From contig CAZFPA010000072.1 in the NCBI GenBank assembly GCA_964520975.1, forward strand, positions 1 through 8,725: 8,725 bases of DNA, given 5' to 3'. Positions 1-6,342 of this stretch are shown here, in pieces; position 1 is the first letter of the stretch, and every line of letters begins with the position of its first letter. The notes under the pieces were generated by a model. That model was not told where the DNA came from, ran no database searches, and saw only the letters and a program-made list of their open reading frames with translations. The position numbers and the translations under genes were made by a program. The DNA is from CAZFPA01 sp964520975 (GTDB lineage: Bacteria; Bacillota; Negativicutes; Selenomonadales; Selenomonadaceae).

Positions 1-62
1 AACAAAAGCAGCAGATCGAAAAATAAGATATCCCGTCGTAAATTCCATTTAAATTTTTCCAT
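1..62 (-). CDS. 5' end of an unidentified gene, probably a membrane protein (partial)
   Basis: An open frame starts at the ATG at 62-60, inside the end of the lipoprotein gene (14-base overlap), and runs off the left edge. The visible residues are MEKFKWNLRRDILFFDLLLL: a short basic stretch followed by a hydrophobic run. This is what one expects at the cytoplasmic start of a first transmembrane helix (positive-inside rule). The ribosome site is weak, an AGGA only about two bases before the ATG. A second open frame starts at the ATG at 48-46, directly abutting the upstream stop, with a GGA nine bases ahead, and reads MEFTTGYLIFRSAAFV. I prefer the first frame for its residue pattern but cannot exclude the second. 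Tight linkage to a GH8-like lipoprotein suggests a polysaccharide enzyme or a membrane-bound regulator. The family is not recognisable from 20 residues. Confidence 0.45.
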   Translation of the reverse strand, partial: MEKFKWNLRRDILFFDLLLL

Positions 63-1176
63 TTTCCTGATTCACCATCCTCATCGTCAACAAAGCTTCC
101 AATTGGTCGAAAGCATAAACCGTCCCTGTATCTGCATCGCCAAAACCACCATCCGCAGCAGATTTCTTATCGATCTGGAAATCCAGCATGCGCTTGTAGC
201 ACCAGTCCCCGGCTTCCTTTTCCTGCTGTGCCCACAGAAAGCGCGCAGCCAATGCATAAACGGCCGTAGATTCATCCGAATCCACCGGTGTTCCATCCAG
301 CTGATAGTGGTTATACAACTTTTTCTTTTTTACCTGACGCTTTAGGAATTCCCGGAAAAGGGCGGTGTTTTTTCCGGCCTCGCTGGCATCAATGGCTGTA
401 TAGAGGTTTTCCACCATATTGATGGTATCGCCCCAGTTATATTTTTTCTCGGCAATCCCATAGGACTGCGGGTAAAAACCATATTCATTCTCCGGCATAT
501 GCTGCAGGATTGTAACCGCACGGGCGTGAACCTTGCTCCAGCGCGCATCCACCCCTGACAGATCGGCCATTACCGCGGTATCAAGATAGAACAAAGACAC
601 GAAATCCGCCTGGGTACGGCTGCTGCTATCATAGAAATCGCAGGGATAATCTTCCTTGTTGATATCCGTCCGCAGCATCACCTCTGACAAACTTTGCAGT
701 TCCTTCACATATTTGTCCGGTGCTGACTTCTGTGCAATCAGATACGCCTTTGCCAGCCGCAGATCGTCAATCATCGCACTTGCCGTTTCGCCCTCACGGG
801 ATGACACATCGATTTTCCAGGGATAATAGCCGGCCGCATCCGAATAAAAGCTGGCCTGCGTGACCGAGGCATACTCGTCCAGCAGTGCGTTATCCCCGAG
901 CAGCGCCGCATATTGCATTGCCTGCCCCATGGATTCGAGAACACTATAGGAAGTTGGTCTCCCATGATCGATCAGATAATAAATAATTCCGTTTTTAGCC
1001 TGCAGCGACTTCTGCAGAAATTCCACGCCACTGCGCTCATCTGCCGGAAGCGTGTCCAGCGTTGCCACGTCAGCCCGGATTTCCTTTGTTCCAGCCTGCG
1101 AGCGTCCTGGAAGACTGCAGCCCAGGATCAATATGCCTGACAGCAGTAATACGAACATGCCTGTAATCTTTTTCAT
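49..1176 (-). CDS. GH8-related lipoprotein (putative glycoside hydrolase)
   Basis: This 375-residue protein has a lipoprotein signal: MKK, a hydrophobic stretch (7-18) and the lipobox LILGC with the lipidation cysteine at 20. The mature part is Ala- and Leu-rich helix, as in the (alpha/alpha)6 barrels of glycoside hydrolase family 8. Two stretches resemble GH8 signatures. One is residues 78-90 (SVLESMGQAMQYA), where E81 sits at the place of the general acid of the SEG-x-x-YG-M motif. The other is residues 133-142 (SAMIDDLRLA), which matches the D-x-D-L substrate-binding motif with its first Asp replaced by Ile. GH8 members cut beta-1,4-glucans, xylan or chitosan, and several sit in exopolysaccharide loci. 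The substrate here is unknown. The start is supported by GAGGAG seven bases upstream. The gene is visibly more AT-rich than the operon upstream. It has its own promoter and overlaps the next gene. Fold assignment is moderately sure; activity is inference. Confidence 0.7.
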   Translation of the reverse strand: MKKITGMFVLLLSGILILGCSLPGRSQAGTKEIRADVATLDTLPADERSGVEFLQKSLQAKNGIIYYLIDHGRPTSYSVLESMGQAMQYAALLGDNALLDEYASVTQASFYSDAAGYYPWKIDVSSREGETASAMIDDLRLAKAYLIAQKSAPDKYVKELQSLSEVMLRTDINKEDYPCDFYDSSSRTQADFVSLFYLDTAVMADLSGVDARWSKVHARAVTILQHMPENEYGFYPQSYGIAEKKYNWGDTINMVENLYTAIDASEAGKNTALFREFLKRQVKKKKLYNHYQLDGTPVDSDESTAVYALAARFLWAQQEKEAGDWCYKRMLDFQIDKKSAADGGFGDADTGTVYAFDQLEALLTMRMVNQENGKI

Positions 1177-1195
1177 AAGGTACTCCTCTTCAAGA

Positions 1196-1220
1196 AGCTG
1201 CTATTTCCTTAGCTGCTATT
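1196..1220 (-). repeat. Direct repeat of AGCTGCTATT in the leader of the GH8-like gene
   Basis: The 10-mer AGCTGCTATT occurs at 1196-1205 and again at 1211-1220 on the plus strand, a 15-base period. On the transcript it reads AATAGCAGCT twice, separated by AAGGA. It lies in the untranslated leader between the predicted transcription start near 1243 and the ribosome site near 1184. It may be a short duplication or an RNA- or protein-binding repeat; nothing in the sequence decides. Confidence 0.6.
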
Positions 1221-1249
1221 TTCTTATTGAAATATTTGCAACCGATATT

Positions 1250-1278
1250 ATTATCTTACCCCTAAAATCTTAGGTCAA
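1250..1278 (-). promoter_or_regulatory. Sigma-A type promoter of the GH8-like lipoprotein gene
   Basis: Read on the minus strand there is TTGACC (1278-1273), a 17-base spacer, and GATAAT (1255-1250). This is close to the TTGACA-17-TATAAT consensus. The expected start is near 1243, giving a leader of about 65 bases. It lies downstream of the terminator of the ksgA operon, so the lipoprotein gene is a separate unit. Confidence 0.7.
1261..1274. promoter_or_regulatory. Inverted repeat in the promoter spacer, operator candidate
   Basis: CCTAA (1261-1265) and TTAGG (1270-1274) form a 5-base inverted repeat around a 4-base centre. It lies between the -10 and -35 elements and touches the -35. A regulator bound there would compete with RNA polymerase or distort the spacer. 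The arms are short and AT-rich, so chance is possible. Confidence 0.35.
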
Positions 1279-1306
1279 TAGTATTTTATGGCTTATAGTT
1301 CCATAA

Positions 1307-1362
1307 CATAAATAAAAAGTCCTACGAATCAGGGCTGTTATACCCAATTAATTCGTAGGACT
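1307..1362 (-). terminator. Rho-independent terminator of the degS-like to ksgA operon
   Basis: AGTCCTACGAAT (1318-1329) is perfectly complementary to ATTCGTAGGACT (1351-1362), a 12-base stem. On the minus strand it is followed by TTTTTATTTATG. It begins 16 bases after the ksgA stop codon. The 21-base loop is long but contains GGGT and GCCC segments that can form a small inner hairpin on top. It closes the five-gene operon and insulates the GH8-like gene, which has its own promoter. Confidence 0.9.
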
Positions 1363-1378
1363 ACATCATACCTCGCCT

Positions 1379-2230
1379 TTAAACGGATTTCAAAAAAGCT
1401 GTGGCAATCGCGGCGAATTCCATGAGCGACAATGTCTCACCGCGGCGGGTTCCGTCAATACCAGCAGCCGGCAGAGCCGTTCGGATGAGTTCCTTATCGA
1501 ATCCTGCTCCCTTGAGCGCATTGCTCAGCGTCTTGCGGCGCTGGCCAAAAGCTGCACGCACCACACGGAAAAACAGCTTTTCATCCGCTACCGTGACCGG
1601 CGGCTCTTCCCGGACATCGCAGACGATGACCACTGAATCCACCTCCGGTGCCGGGATAAAGGAACGCGGCGGCACATCGAGCTCGACATGCGGCTGCGTA
1701 TAGTACTGAACCGCTACGGACAAGGCCCCGTAGGCCTTGGTCCCCGGTTCCGCCACCATGCGGTCCGCGACTTCCTTCTGCACCATGGTGACGAGCCGGC
1801 TGATCGGCAGGCGGCGCTCCAGCAGTGTCATGATGATGGGCGTCGTGATATAGTACGGCAGATTTGCGGCTACCTTAAAGGGCTCCGATCCCATGATCTC
1901 CGGAATGTTTACTTTGAGGATATCTCCCTGTACGATGCGTACATTTTCATACCCCTCCAGTGTCTTGGCGAGCACAGCCGGCAGCTTCTTGTCGAGCTCT
2001 ACCGCAGTGACCTCCGCGCCGGCCTCAGCCAGTCCCTGCGTGAGCGTACCGATACCAGGGCCGATTTCCAGCACCCGTTCTCCCGGACGGATATCCGCCG
2101 CATCGACGATACCGCGTACGATATCGGCATCGATGAGGAAGTTCTGTCCGAGCTTCTTGCTCATGTGGATGTTAAAGGTCTTCAGTATATAGCGCGTGAC
2201 TTCGCGGCTTGCAATCGTCGGCTGAATCAT
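1379..2230 (-). CDS. ksgA: 16S rRNA (adenine1518-N6/adenine1519-N6)-dimethyltransferase
   Basis: RsmA/KsgA transfers four methyl groups from S-adenosylmethionine to two adjacent adenines in helix 45 of 16S rRNA, late in small-subunit assembly. Its loss gives kasugamycin resistance. The 283 residues match the usual length. Family motifs in order are KKLGQNFL (25-32), the SAM-binding EIGPGIG (55-61), the acidic VELD (77-80) and QGD (101-103) that contact the cofactor, the catalytic NLPYY (123-127), FIPAPEVDS (191-199) and FGQRRKTL (228-235) in the C-terminal RNA-binding domain. The ATG at 2230 overlaps the rnmV stop as ATGA and has GAGG seven bases upstream, so the two are translationally coupled. 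The rnmV-ksgA pair is conserved in Firmicutes, where both proteins act in rRNA maturation. It is the last gene before the terminator. Identification is secure. Confidence 0.97.
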   Translation of the reverse strand: MIQPTIASREVTRYILKTFNIHMSKKLGQNFLIDADIVRGIVDAADIRPGERVLEIGPGIGTLTQGLAEAGAEVTAVELDKKLPAVLAKTLEGYENVRIVQGDILKVNIPEIMGSEPFKVAANLPYYITTPIIMTLLERRLPISRLVTMVQKEVADRMVAEPGTKAYGALSVAVQYYTQPHVELDVPPRSFIPAPEVDSVVIVCDVREEPPVTVADEKLFFRVVRAAFGQRRKTLSNALKGAGFDKELIRTALPAAGIDGTRRGETLSLMEFAAIATAFLKSV

Positions 2231-2781
2231 GCTTCGGCCTCACTTTCTTTGTCCAGGGCTGCGAGGGCAGCCGTAAATTCTTCCCGGGATACACCATAAT
2301 GGTTCAGGCGCAGCAGAAAGGTCTTCGCATTGGCATAGCCTACACCGAGCATAGCCCCGAGGCGCGCCCGGCGTGCCGCGGCCGCAGCGGTCCCGCTCAC
2401 CCTGGCCGTGATGAGATCCGCTCCGCTGAACTCATTACTGGGATTCCAGTCGAGTGTCCGCACTTTTTCCAGCGCGGTGCGGATGGCCTCCGGCGAGGCC
2501 TGTTCGATGCCGATGTCATCGTTGGCCGTAGCATCTTCCTTCGGCACAAAAGCGTGCCGGGCCTCCGGAAAGCGCTTGGTCAGGAACTTGCGGATGCGTT
2601 CGCCAGCGGAATCCGGATCGGTCATGATGATGATGCCGCGCTTCCGATAGGCCTGTTCAATGCTGTTCATCGTCGATTTTTTGAGGCTGAAACCGCCTGT
2701 GATGATGCAGTCGGCCTCCACCGCCTTGTCGATGGCGACAACATCCATTTTTCCTTCAACGACTAATACTTCTTTTATCAT
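2227..2781 (-). CDS. rnmV: Ribonuclease M5, 5S rRNA maturation
   Basis: RNase M5 makes the final double cut that releases mature 5S rRNA from its precursor. In Bacillus subtilis it needs ribosomal protein uL18 bound to the RNA. The protein is 184 residues (B. subtilis about 186). It opens with a Toprim domain: VVEGKMD holding the catalytic Glu9, then DPDSAGERIR (55-64) with the metal-binding Asp pair, then HAFVPKEDA and GIEQAS, all typical of M5 rather than primase or topoisomerase. The basic C-terminal half is the substrate-binding region. I chose the ATG at 2781 because GGAGAG lies about five bases before it. An in-frame TTG at 2793 would add four residues but has no ribosome site. The gap to tmk upstream is 15 bases, the only non-overlapping junction in the operon. 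RNase M5 is a Gram-positive-lineage enzyme, which supports a Firmicutes origin despite the diderm traits. Confidence 0.95.
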   Translation of the reverse strand: MIKEVLVVEGKMDVVAIDKAVEADCIITGGFSLKKSTMNSIEQAYRKRGIIIMTDPDSAGERIRKFLTKRFPEARHAFVPKEDATANDDIGIEQASPEAIRTALEKVRTLDWNPSNEFSGADLITARVSGTAAAAARRARLGAMLGVGYANAKTFLLRLNHYGVSREEFTAALAALDKESEAEA

Positions 2782-2796
2782 ATATCTCTCCAAACT

Positions 2797-3474
2797 TCAT
2801 CCGAGTATTTTCTGCACGGCGGTATAAACGTCCGCATGGATATCTTCTATCGACCGCGGCTGTCCACAGCTGCTGCAGGCGACGCGCTGCCAGCCGTATT
2901 TGGCGGCCAGCTCCACGTAGGCAGCATGGCAGCGGTGCAGGTATGATTTATCGCGTTCATGGATATCCTCTGCCTGCTTGTTTTCCCGGGCCCGCGCCGC
3001 GATGAGCCGGTCGCTCACCGCCGGGTCCATATCGAGAAACACCACCAGATCCGGTACCGGCAGCGCAAGCTTTACGAATTCAAAATCCCACAGCCAGTCC
3101 AAAAAGCGCTCCCGCTCCGCGGCATCTTCTATTTTGACCGCCTGGTGCACCATATTCGAGGTTGTATAGCGATCCGCGAGGATGATGTCCCCCGCCTCAT
3201 AGTACTGCTTCCATTTCATCCGATAGGACGCGTAACGGTCGACCGCAAAAAAAGTCGAGGCCGCGAACGCATTCACATCATCGGCATGGCTGCCAAAGCT
3301 GCCGCCCAGATACATGCGCACCAGCACAGAGGAATCCGAGGCATAGTCCGGGAATTCGACACGATGGATGCGCCGCCCGTCCGCCTCCAGATGCTTATAC
3401 AGCTCGCGCGTCTGCGTTGCCTTCCCTGAGCCGTCCCCGGCCTCCAGAATAATCAATCGCCCTTGTTTCTTCAT
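2797..3474 (-). CDS. tmk: Thymidylate kinase (dTMP kinase), divergent form
   Basis: This 225-residue P-loop nucleoside monophosphate kinase should phosphorylate dTMP to dTDP for DNA synthesis. Visible motifs are the P-loop GDGSGKAT (13-20) after LIILEA, FPDY (41-44), DRY-x-x-S (101-106) and DIHERD (170-175) after an Arg-rich LID segment (156-163). The P-loop has no Arg and the LID has several, as in the bacterial type II enzymes. It departs from textbook bacterial Tmk: FEG-x-DGSGKTTQ is LEAGDGSGKATQ here, and DRY-x-x-SxxAYQG is DRYTTSNMVHQAVK. It is also somewhat longer, with a CSSC cysteine pair near the end (200-203). Such forms do occur in anaerobic Firmicutes. The ATG overlaps the upstream decarboxylase stop as ATGA, with AGGGG eight bases ahead. 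The decarboxylase-tmk order equals yaaO-tmk of B. subtilis. A related deoxynucleotide kinase remains possible. Confidence 0.88.
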   Translation of the reverse strand: MKKQGRLIILEAGDGSGKATQTRELYKHLEADGRRIHRVEFPDYASDSSVLVRMYLGGSFGSHADDVNAFAASTFFAVDRYASYRMKWKQYYEAGDIILADRYTTSNMVHQAVKIEDAAERERFLDWLWDFEFVKLALPVPDLVVFLDMDPAVSDRLIAARARENKQAEDIHERDKSYLHRCHAAYVELAAKYGWQRVACSSCGQPRSIEDIHADVYTAVQKILG

Positions 3475-4952
3475 ACCCTGTTCCCCTCAATCACTTTGAT
3501 GGTCTGCAGCGATACGTCCTCCGGCCCTACGACGCGAAGCCCCCGCTGCTGCATATCGCGGATATAGCCCAGAAGCTCTGCGGTGAGCAGTTCCCCCGGG
3601 CATACCACCGGTATTCCCGGTGGATAAAAGGTAATAGTCTCCGCACAAATACGGTTTTCTGCCACCGAAAACGCAACAGACCGGGCCGGCGCAAAAAACG
3701 CCTGCCGCGGCTCCATGGCCGCCGGTGGAATCGCGGGCAGCATCAGATCCGCTACCCGCCCCGGCACCGGCTGGCGGTCGGCCAGCGCCCGCAGCGCCGC
3801 CAGGAGCCGTTCTGCCTCCCGCCCCGTATCGGCAAAGGAGATGATGAACAGCAGGTTATAGGCATCCGACAGCTCACATTGTATCTTGTAGGTATGGCGA
3901 AGGATCTGCTCCGCCTCCAGGCCACTCAGGCCGATACCGCGTACCTGCACCGTGAGCTTGGTGAGATCGAGCGCCGCCGCGCCCGGGGTTCCCATCAGCT
4001 CCTCACCGAAGCACCAGAGCCCGGGAATCTCATTGATGCGCTGACGCAGCTCCACCGAAAGGTCCACCGCCCGTCCGACGAGCTCTGTTCCCCTTTCTGC
4101 CATCTGCAGCCGCGCAATATCAAGCGAAGCCAGCAGCAGATAGTTTGGACTGGTGGATTGCAGCAACGCGGCCGCTGCCCGGACACGGTCCTGATCGACA
4201 CGGCCATAGCGCACATGCAGCATCGAGGTCTGTGTAAGTGATCCCAAAATCTTATGCGTGCTCTGCGCCGCCATATCCGCGCCGGCATCCATTGCCTGCT
4301 GCGGCAGCCGGCTGCTGAACCGCAGATGCGGTCCATGCGCCTCATCAACCAGCAGCAGCATATCGTTCGCATGGGCCAGAGCCGCGATATCAGCAAGCTC
4401 CGAGGCCACACCATAGTAGGTCGGCGATACAAGAAATACCGCCCGGGCCTCCGGGTGCTCCCGAATGGCCGCGGCTACCACCGAGAGCGGCATGCCCATC
4501 GCTATGCCCAGGCGTTCATGGACCGCCGGCTGCATATAGACGGGCCGGGCCCCGGCCAGAATGATACCACCCACGATTGAACGATGGGCATTGCGCGGCA
4601 CGAGCACCGTGTCACCAGGGGACAGCGCCGCCATGAGCATGACATGGATGGCCCCGGTCGTCCCATTGATCATAAAATAGGCCGCATCCGAGCCATAGAG
4701 TGCCGCGGCCAGTTCCTGCGCTTCCCGGATGCACATCGTCGGCTCATGCAGGTCATCGAGTTCCTCCATGAGCGACACCTCCTGGCGAAGCCCCTCTTCC
4801 GTGATGAGCTTTCGCAGCAGCGGATGCGCGCCGAGCCCCTGCTTATGTCCCGGCGTATGAAAAGCAAGAGCGCCATCTCCGGCATAGGCCTGCATGGCCT
4901 CCGGAAGCGGCGCTTTCATTTGCTCAGCTATAAACTGTCTGTCCCGGTTCAT
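3471..4952 (-). CDS. Fold-type I Orn/Lys/Arg decarboxylase-family protein (YaaO/SpeA type)
   Basis: This is a PLP enzyme of the aspartate-aminotransferase fold, Orn/Lys/Arg decarboxylase major-domain family, 493 residues as in B. subtilis YaaO and SpeA (about 480-490). It lacks the N-terminal wing domain of the large inducible enzymes. Motifs in order are FHTPGHKQG (31-39), NGTTG (96-100), the PLP-stacking His123 in RNAHRS, SPTYYG (176-181), DEAHG (203-207) with the PLP-nitrogen Asp, STHKILGSLTQ with the Schiff-base Lys234, QSTSPNYLLLASLD (265-278), and YPPGIP (443-448) in the C-terminal domain. The expected activity is decarboxylation of arginine, lysine or ornithine to a polyamine precursor. 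Substrate cannot be read from sequence, and YaaO itself is poorly characterised. It overlaps the degS-like gene (ATGA, 4949-4952) and tmk (ATGA, 3471-3474). A second decarboxylase of unrelated fold lies at 6574-7728. Confidence 0.93.
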   Translation of the reverse strand: MNRDRQFIAEQMKAPLPEAMQAYAGDGALAFHTPGHKQGLGAHPLLRKLITEEGLRQEVSLMEELDDLHEPTMCIREAQELAAALYGSDAAYFMINGTTGAIHVMLMAALSPGDTVLVPRNAHRSIVGGIILAGARPVYMQPAVHERLGIAMGMPLSVVAAAIREHPEARAVFLVSPTYYGVASELADIAALAHANDMLLLVDEAHGPHLRFSSRLPQQAMDAGADMAAQSTHKILGSLTQTSMLHVRYGRVDQDRVRAAAALLQSTSPNYLLLASLDIARLQMAERGTELVGRAVDLSVELRQRINEIPGLWCFGEELMGTPGAAALDLTKLTVQVRGIGLSGLEAEQILRHTYKIQCELSDAYNLLFIISFADTGREAERLLAALRALADRQPVPGRVADLMLPAIPPAAMEPRQAFFAPARSVAFSVAENRICAETITFYPPGIPVVCPGELLTAELLGYIRDMQQRGLRVVGPEDVSLQTIKVIEGNRV

Positions 4953-6187
4953 ACCTCTGCCTCAGCCTGCGGCCGCTGCAGATCCGGATACGCGTACTTC
5001 AAATGCACACGGGTTCCCTTGCCCGGAGCCGAAACCACGGACAGATCCGCCCCAATGATGTGGGCCCGTTCGGCCATGCCCAGCATACCGAAATGACCGC
5101 TGCCCTCGCCCTCCTGGCGACGGGCCTCCGCTTCATCCATATCAAAACCCTTACCCTCATCCACAACAAGCACCGAAAGATGGGACTCCGTAAACAACAG
5201 CCGCACCTTAGCCTTATCAACGCCGGAATGCCGATGCACATTGTTGAGTGCCTCCTGCAGGATTCGGAACACACTGACCTCAACATGCTTTTCCAGTGTG
5301 CGTTCCCGCCCGTCTACCTGAAAGGATGCCTGCAGCACGCCGCGTTCCCGCAGCTTCAGCAGCAGCTGACGCAGAGCCGGAACGAGTCCCAGGTCATCGA
5401 GAGACATCGGCCGCATATCGAAAATGATCTGCCGCACGTCCGTGAGGCAGCCCCGGATCTGGCGCCGCAGTTCCTGCAGGCCTTCCTTGGCTTCCTCCGG
5501 CTTTACATCAATGAGCCGCTCACAAATGCTGGACTGGAAGATGAGATTTGCCAGATCCTGCGCCGGGCCGTCATGAATCTCCCGCGATACCCGATAACGC
5601 TCCTCTTCCTGCGCCTTGATGATCTGCACACCCAAAAATTTATTTTTTGAAACACTTTCCAGCTGCGATACAACATCGCTGATCTGCGAGGTCAGATACC
5701 CGAACACCGAACCGATGCGCATGGCGAGACGCTCCGCATTCACGAGTGTCTTCTGCAGCCGGCGCAAGCGCAGCTCCAGCTTGTGACGCTGACGGCGCAG
5801 GTCGTATTCCTTCTCTCTGGTGATCCCCAGCTGTACCTGAACGTTTTTTACATCCTCATAGCAGGCCCGGATTCGCTCCTCAGAGTAATCAGCAAAATTG
5901 CTGCTGACCTGTACGAGCTTCTGCTTCTCCTGCTGCTCCTGCCGCGTGAGCTTGTCTACCTGCTCAATGGCCTTCGCTGCCTGCTGCTTGAGATCTTCCA
6001 GCGCCTTTTTGCTGTTCTCTACTTCTTCCTTGGTGGATTCATAGATCTCGAAGATCTGCCCCTTGCTGCTCTCGATTGTTTCCAATGTATTGCGGAAAAT
6101 CCTTTTCAGGGACTGCTCCCCACTCGGCTCAGTCTCCCGATCCAAATCTTCTTCTGTTGTCGTCTCCGGTCCGAGTTCCAAATTCAT
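4949..6187 (-). CDS. degS: DegS-type cytoplasmic sensor histidine kinase
   Basis: This 412-residue kinase has no membrane segment, like DegS of B. subtilis (385 residues). Residues 1-25 are an acidic extra tail. About 30-190 is a long coiled coil with the DegS sensor-domain pattern, including GQIFEIYE, FADYSEERIRACYEDV and LRRLQKTLVNAERL. Next is the HisKA_3 dimerisation and phosphoacceptor helix EEERYRVSREIHDGPAQ with His205, then RQIIFDMRPMSLDDLGL (252-268). The HATPase domain shows the N box EALNNVHRHS (312-321), G1 VDEGKGF (342-348) and G2 GHFGMLGMAER (364-374). All catalytic elements look intact. DegS normally phosphorylates DegU, but no response regulator lies in this operon, which is bounded by its own promoter and terminator. 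The start at 6187 has GAGG eight bases upstream. It overlaps the decarboxylase gene by four bases. The family is certain; equivalence to DegS is likely; the partner is unknown. Confidence 0.92.
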   Translation of the reverse strand: MNLELGPETTTEEDLDRETEPSGEQSLKRIFRNTLETIESSKGQIFEIYESTKEEVENSKKALEDLKQQAAKAIEQVDKLTRQEQQEKQKLVQVSSNFADYSEERIRACYEDVKNVQVQLGITREKEYDLRRQRHKLELRLRRLQKTLVNAERLAMRIGSVFGYLTSQISDVVSQLESVSKNKFLGVQIIKAQEEERYRVSREIHDGPAQDLANLIFQSSICERLIDVKPEEAKEGLQELRRQIRGCLTDVRQIIFDMRPMSLDDLGLVPALRQLLLKLRERGVLQASFQVDGRERTLEKHVEVSVFRILQEALNNVHRHSGVDKAKVRLLFTESHLSVLVVDEGKGFDMDEAEARRQEGEGSGHFGMLGMAERAHIIGADLSVVSAPGKGTRVHLKYAYPDLQRPQAEAEV

Positions 6188-6219
6188 TGAATCACCCTCA
6201 AAAAAATCTATTCTACTTT

Positions 6220-6248
6220 ATTCTAACCCACCCGGCCATGGAACGCAA
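6220..6248 (-). promoter_or_regulatory. Promoter of the degS-like to ksgA operon
   Basis: On the minus strand, TTGCGT (6248-6243), a 17-base spacer and TAGAAT (6225-6220) make a reasonable sigma-A promoter, with a start near 6213 and a leader of about 25 bases. A second TAGAAT lies exactly 10 bases downstream (6215-6210) but has no good -35 at the matching distance. The promoter sits between the terminator at 6302-6331 and the kinase gene, so the five-gene operon is independent of ldc. Confidence 0.6.
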
Positions 6249-6301
6249 AGCTTTTCTATGATATTTCTCCAAAAAGGCACAAAAAACTCTTCTTCCGACA
6301 G

Positions 6302-6331
6302 AAAAAAAGCAGCCTGTCCGCACAGGCTGCT
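6302..6331 (-). terminator. Rho-independent terminator of the ldc unit
   Basis: AGCAGCCTGT (6308-6317) pairs perfectly with ACAGGCTGCT (6322-6331) across a CCGC tetraloop. On the minus strand the 10-base GC-rich stem runs straight into seven Ts (6308-6302). It starts 11 bases after the stop of the small membrane-protein gene, so that gene and ldc end together here. Confidence 0.95.
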
Positions 6332-6342
6332 CTTCTGCAATA

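Noticed and set aside
1177..1378. Possible riboswitch or small RNA in the largest intergenic gap
   Set aside because: Apart from the terminator, promoter, short inverted repeat and direct repeat listed, I see no long conserved-looking stem set or known aptamer core.
1688..2299. 203-codon open frame on the plus strand opposite ksgA and rnmV
   Set aside because: It is antisense to two securely identified genes, its translation resembles no protein family, and no ribosome site or promoter was noted. Long antisense frames are common in GC-rich genes.
2209..2766. 185-codon open frame on the plus strand opposite rnmV
   Set aside because: It mirrors the rnmV gene almost end to end; no start signals or family resemblance.
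2782..2793. TTG start of rnmV four codons upstream
   Set aside because: It has no Shine-Dalgarno sequence, and the bases it covers contain the ribosome site of the better ATG at 2781.
5003..5650. 215-codon open frame on the plus strand opposite the DegS-like kinase
   Set aside because: It lies entirely over the conserved kinase domains and has no recognisable domain of its own.
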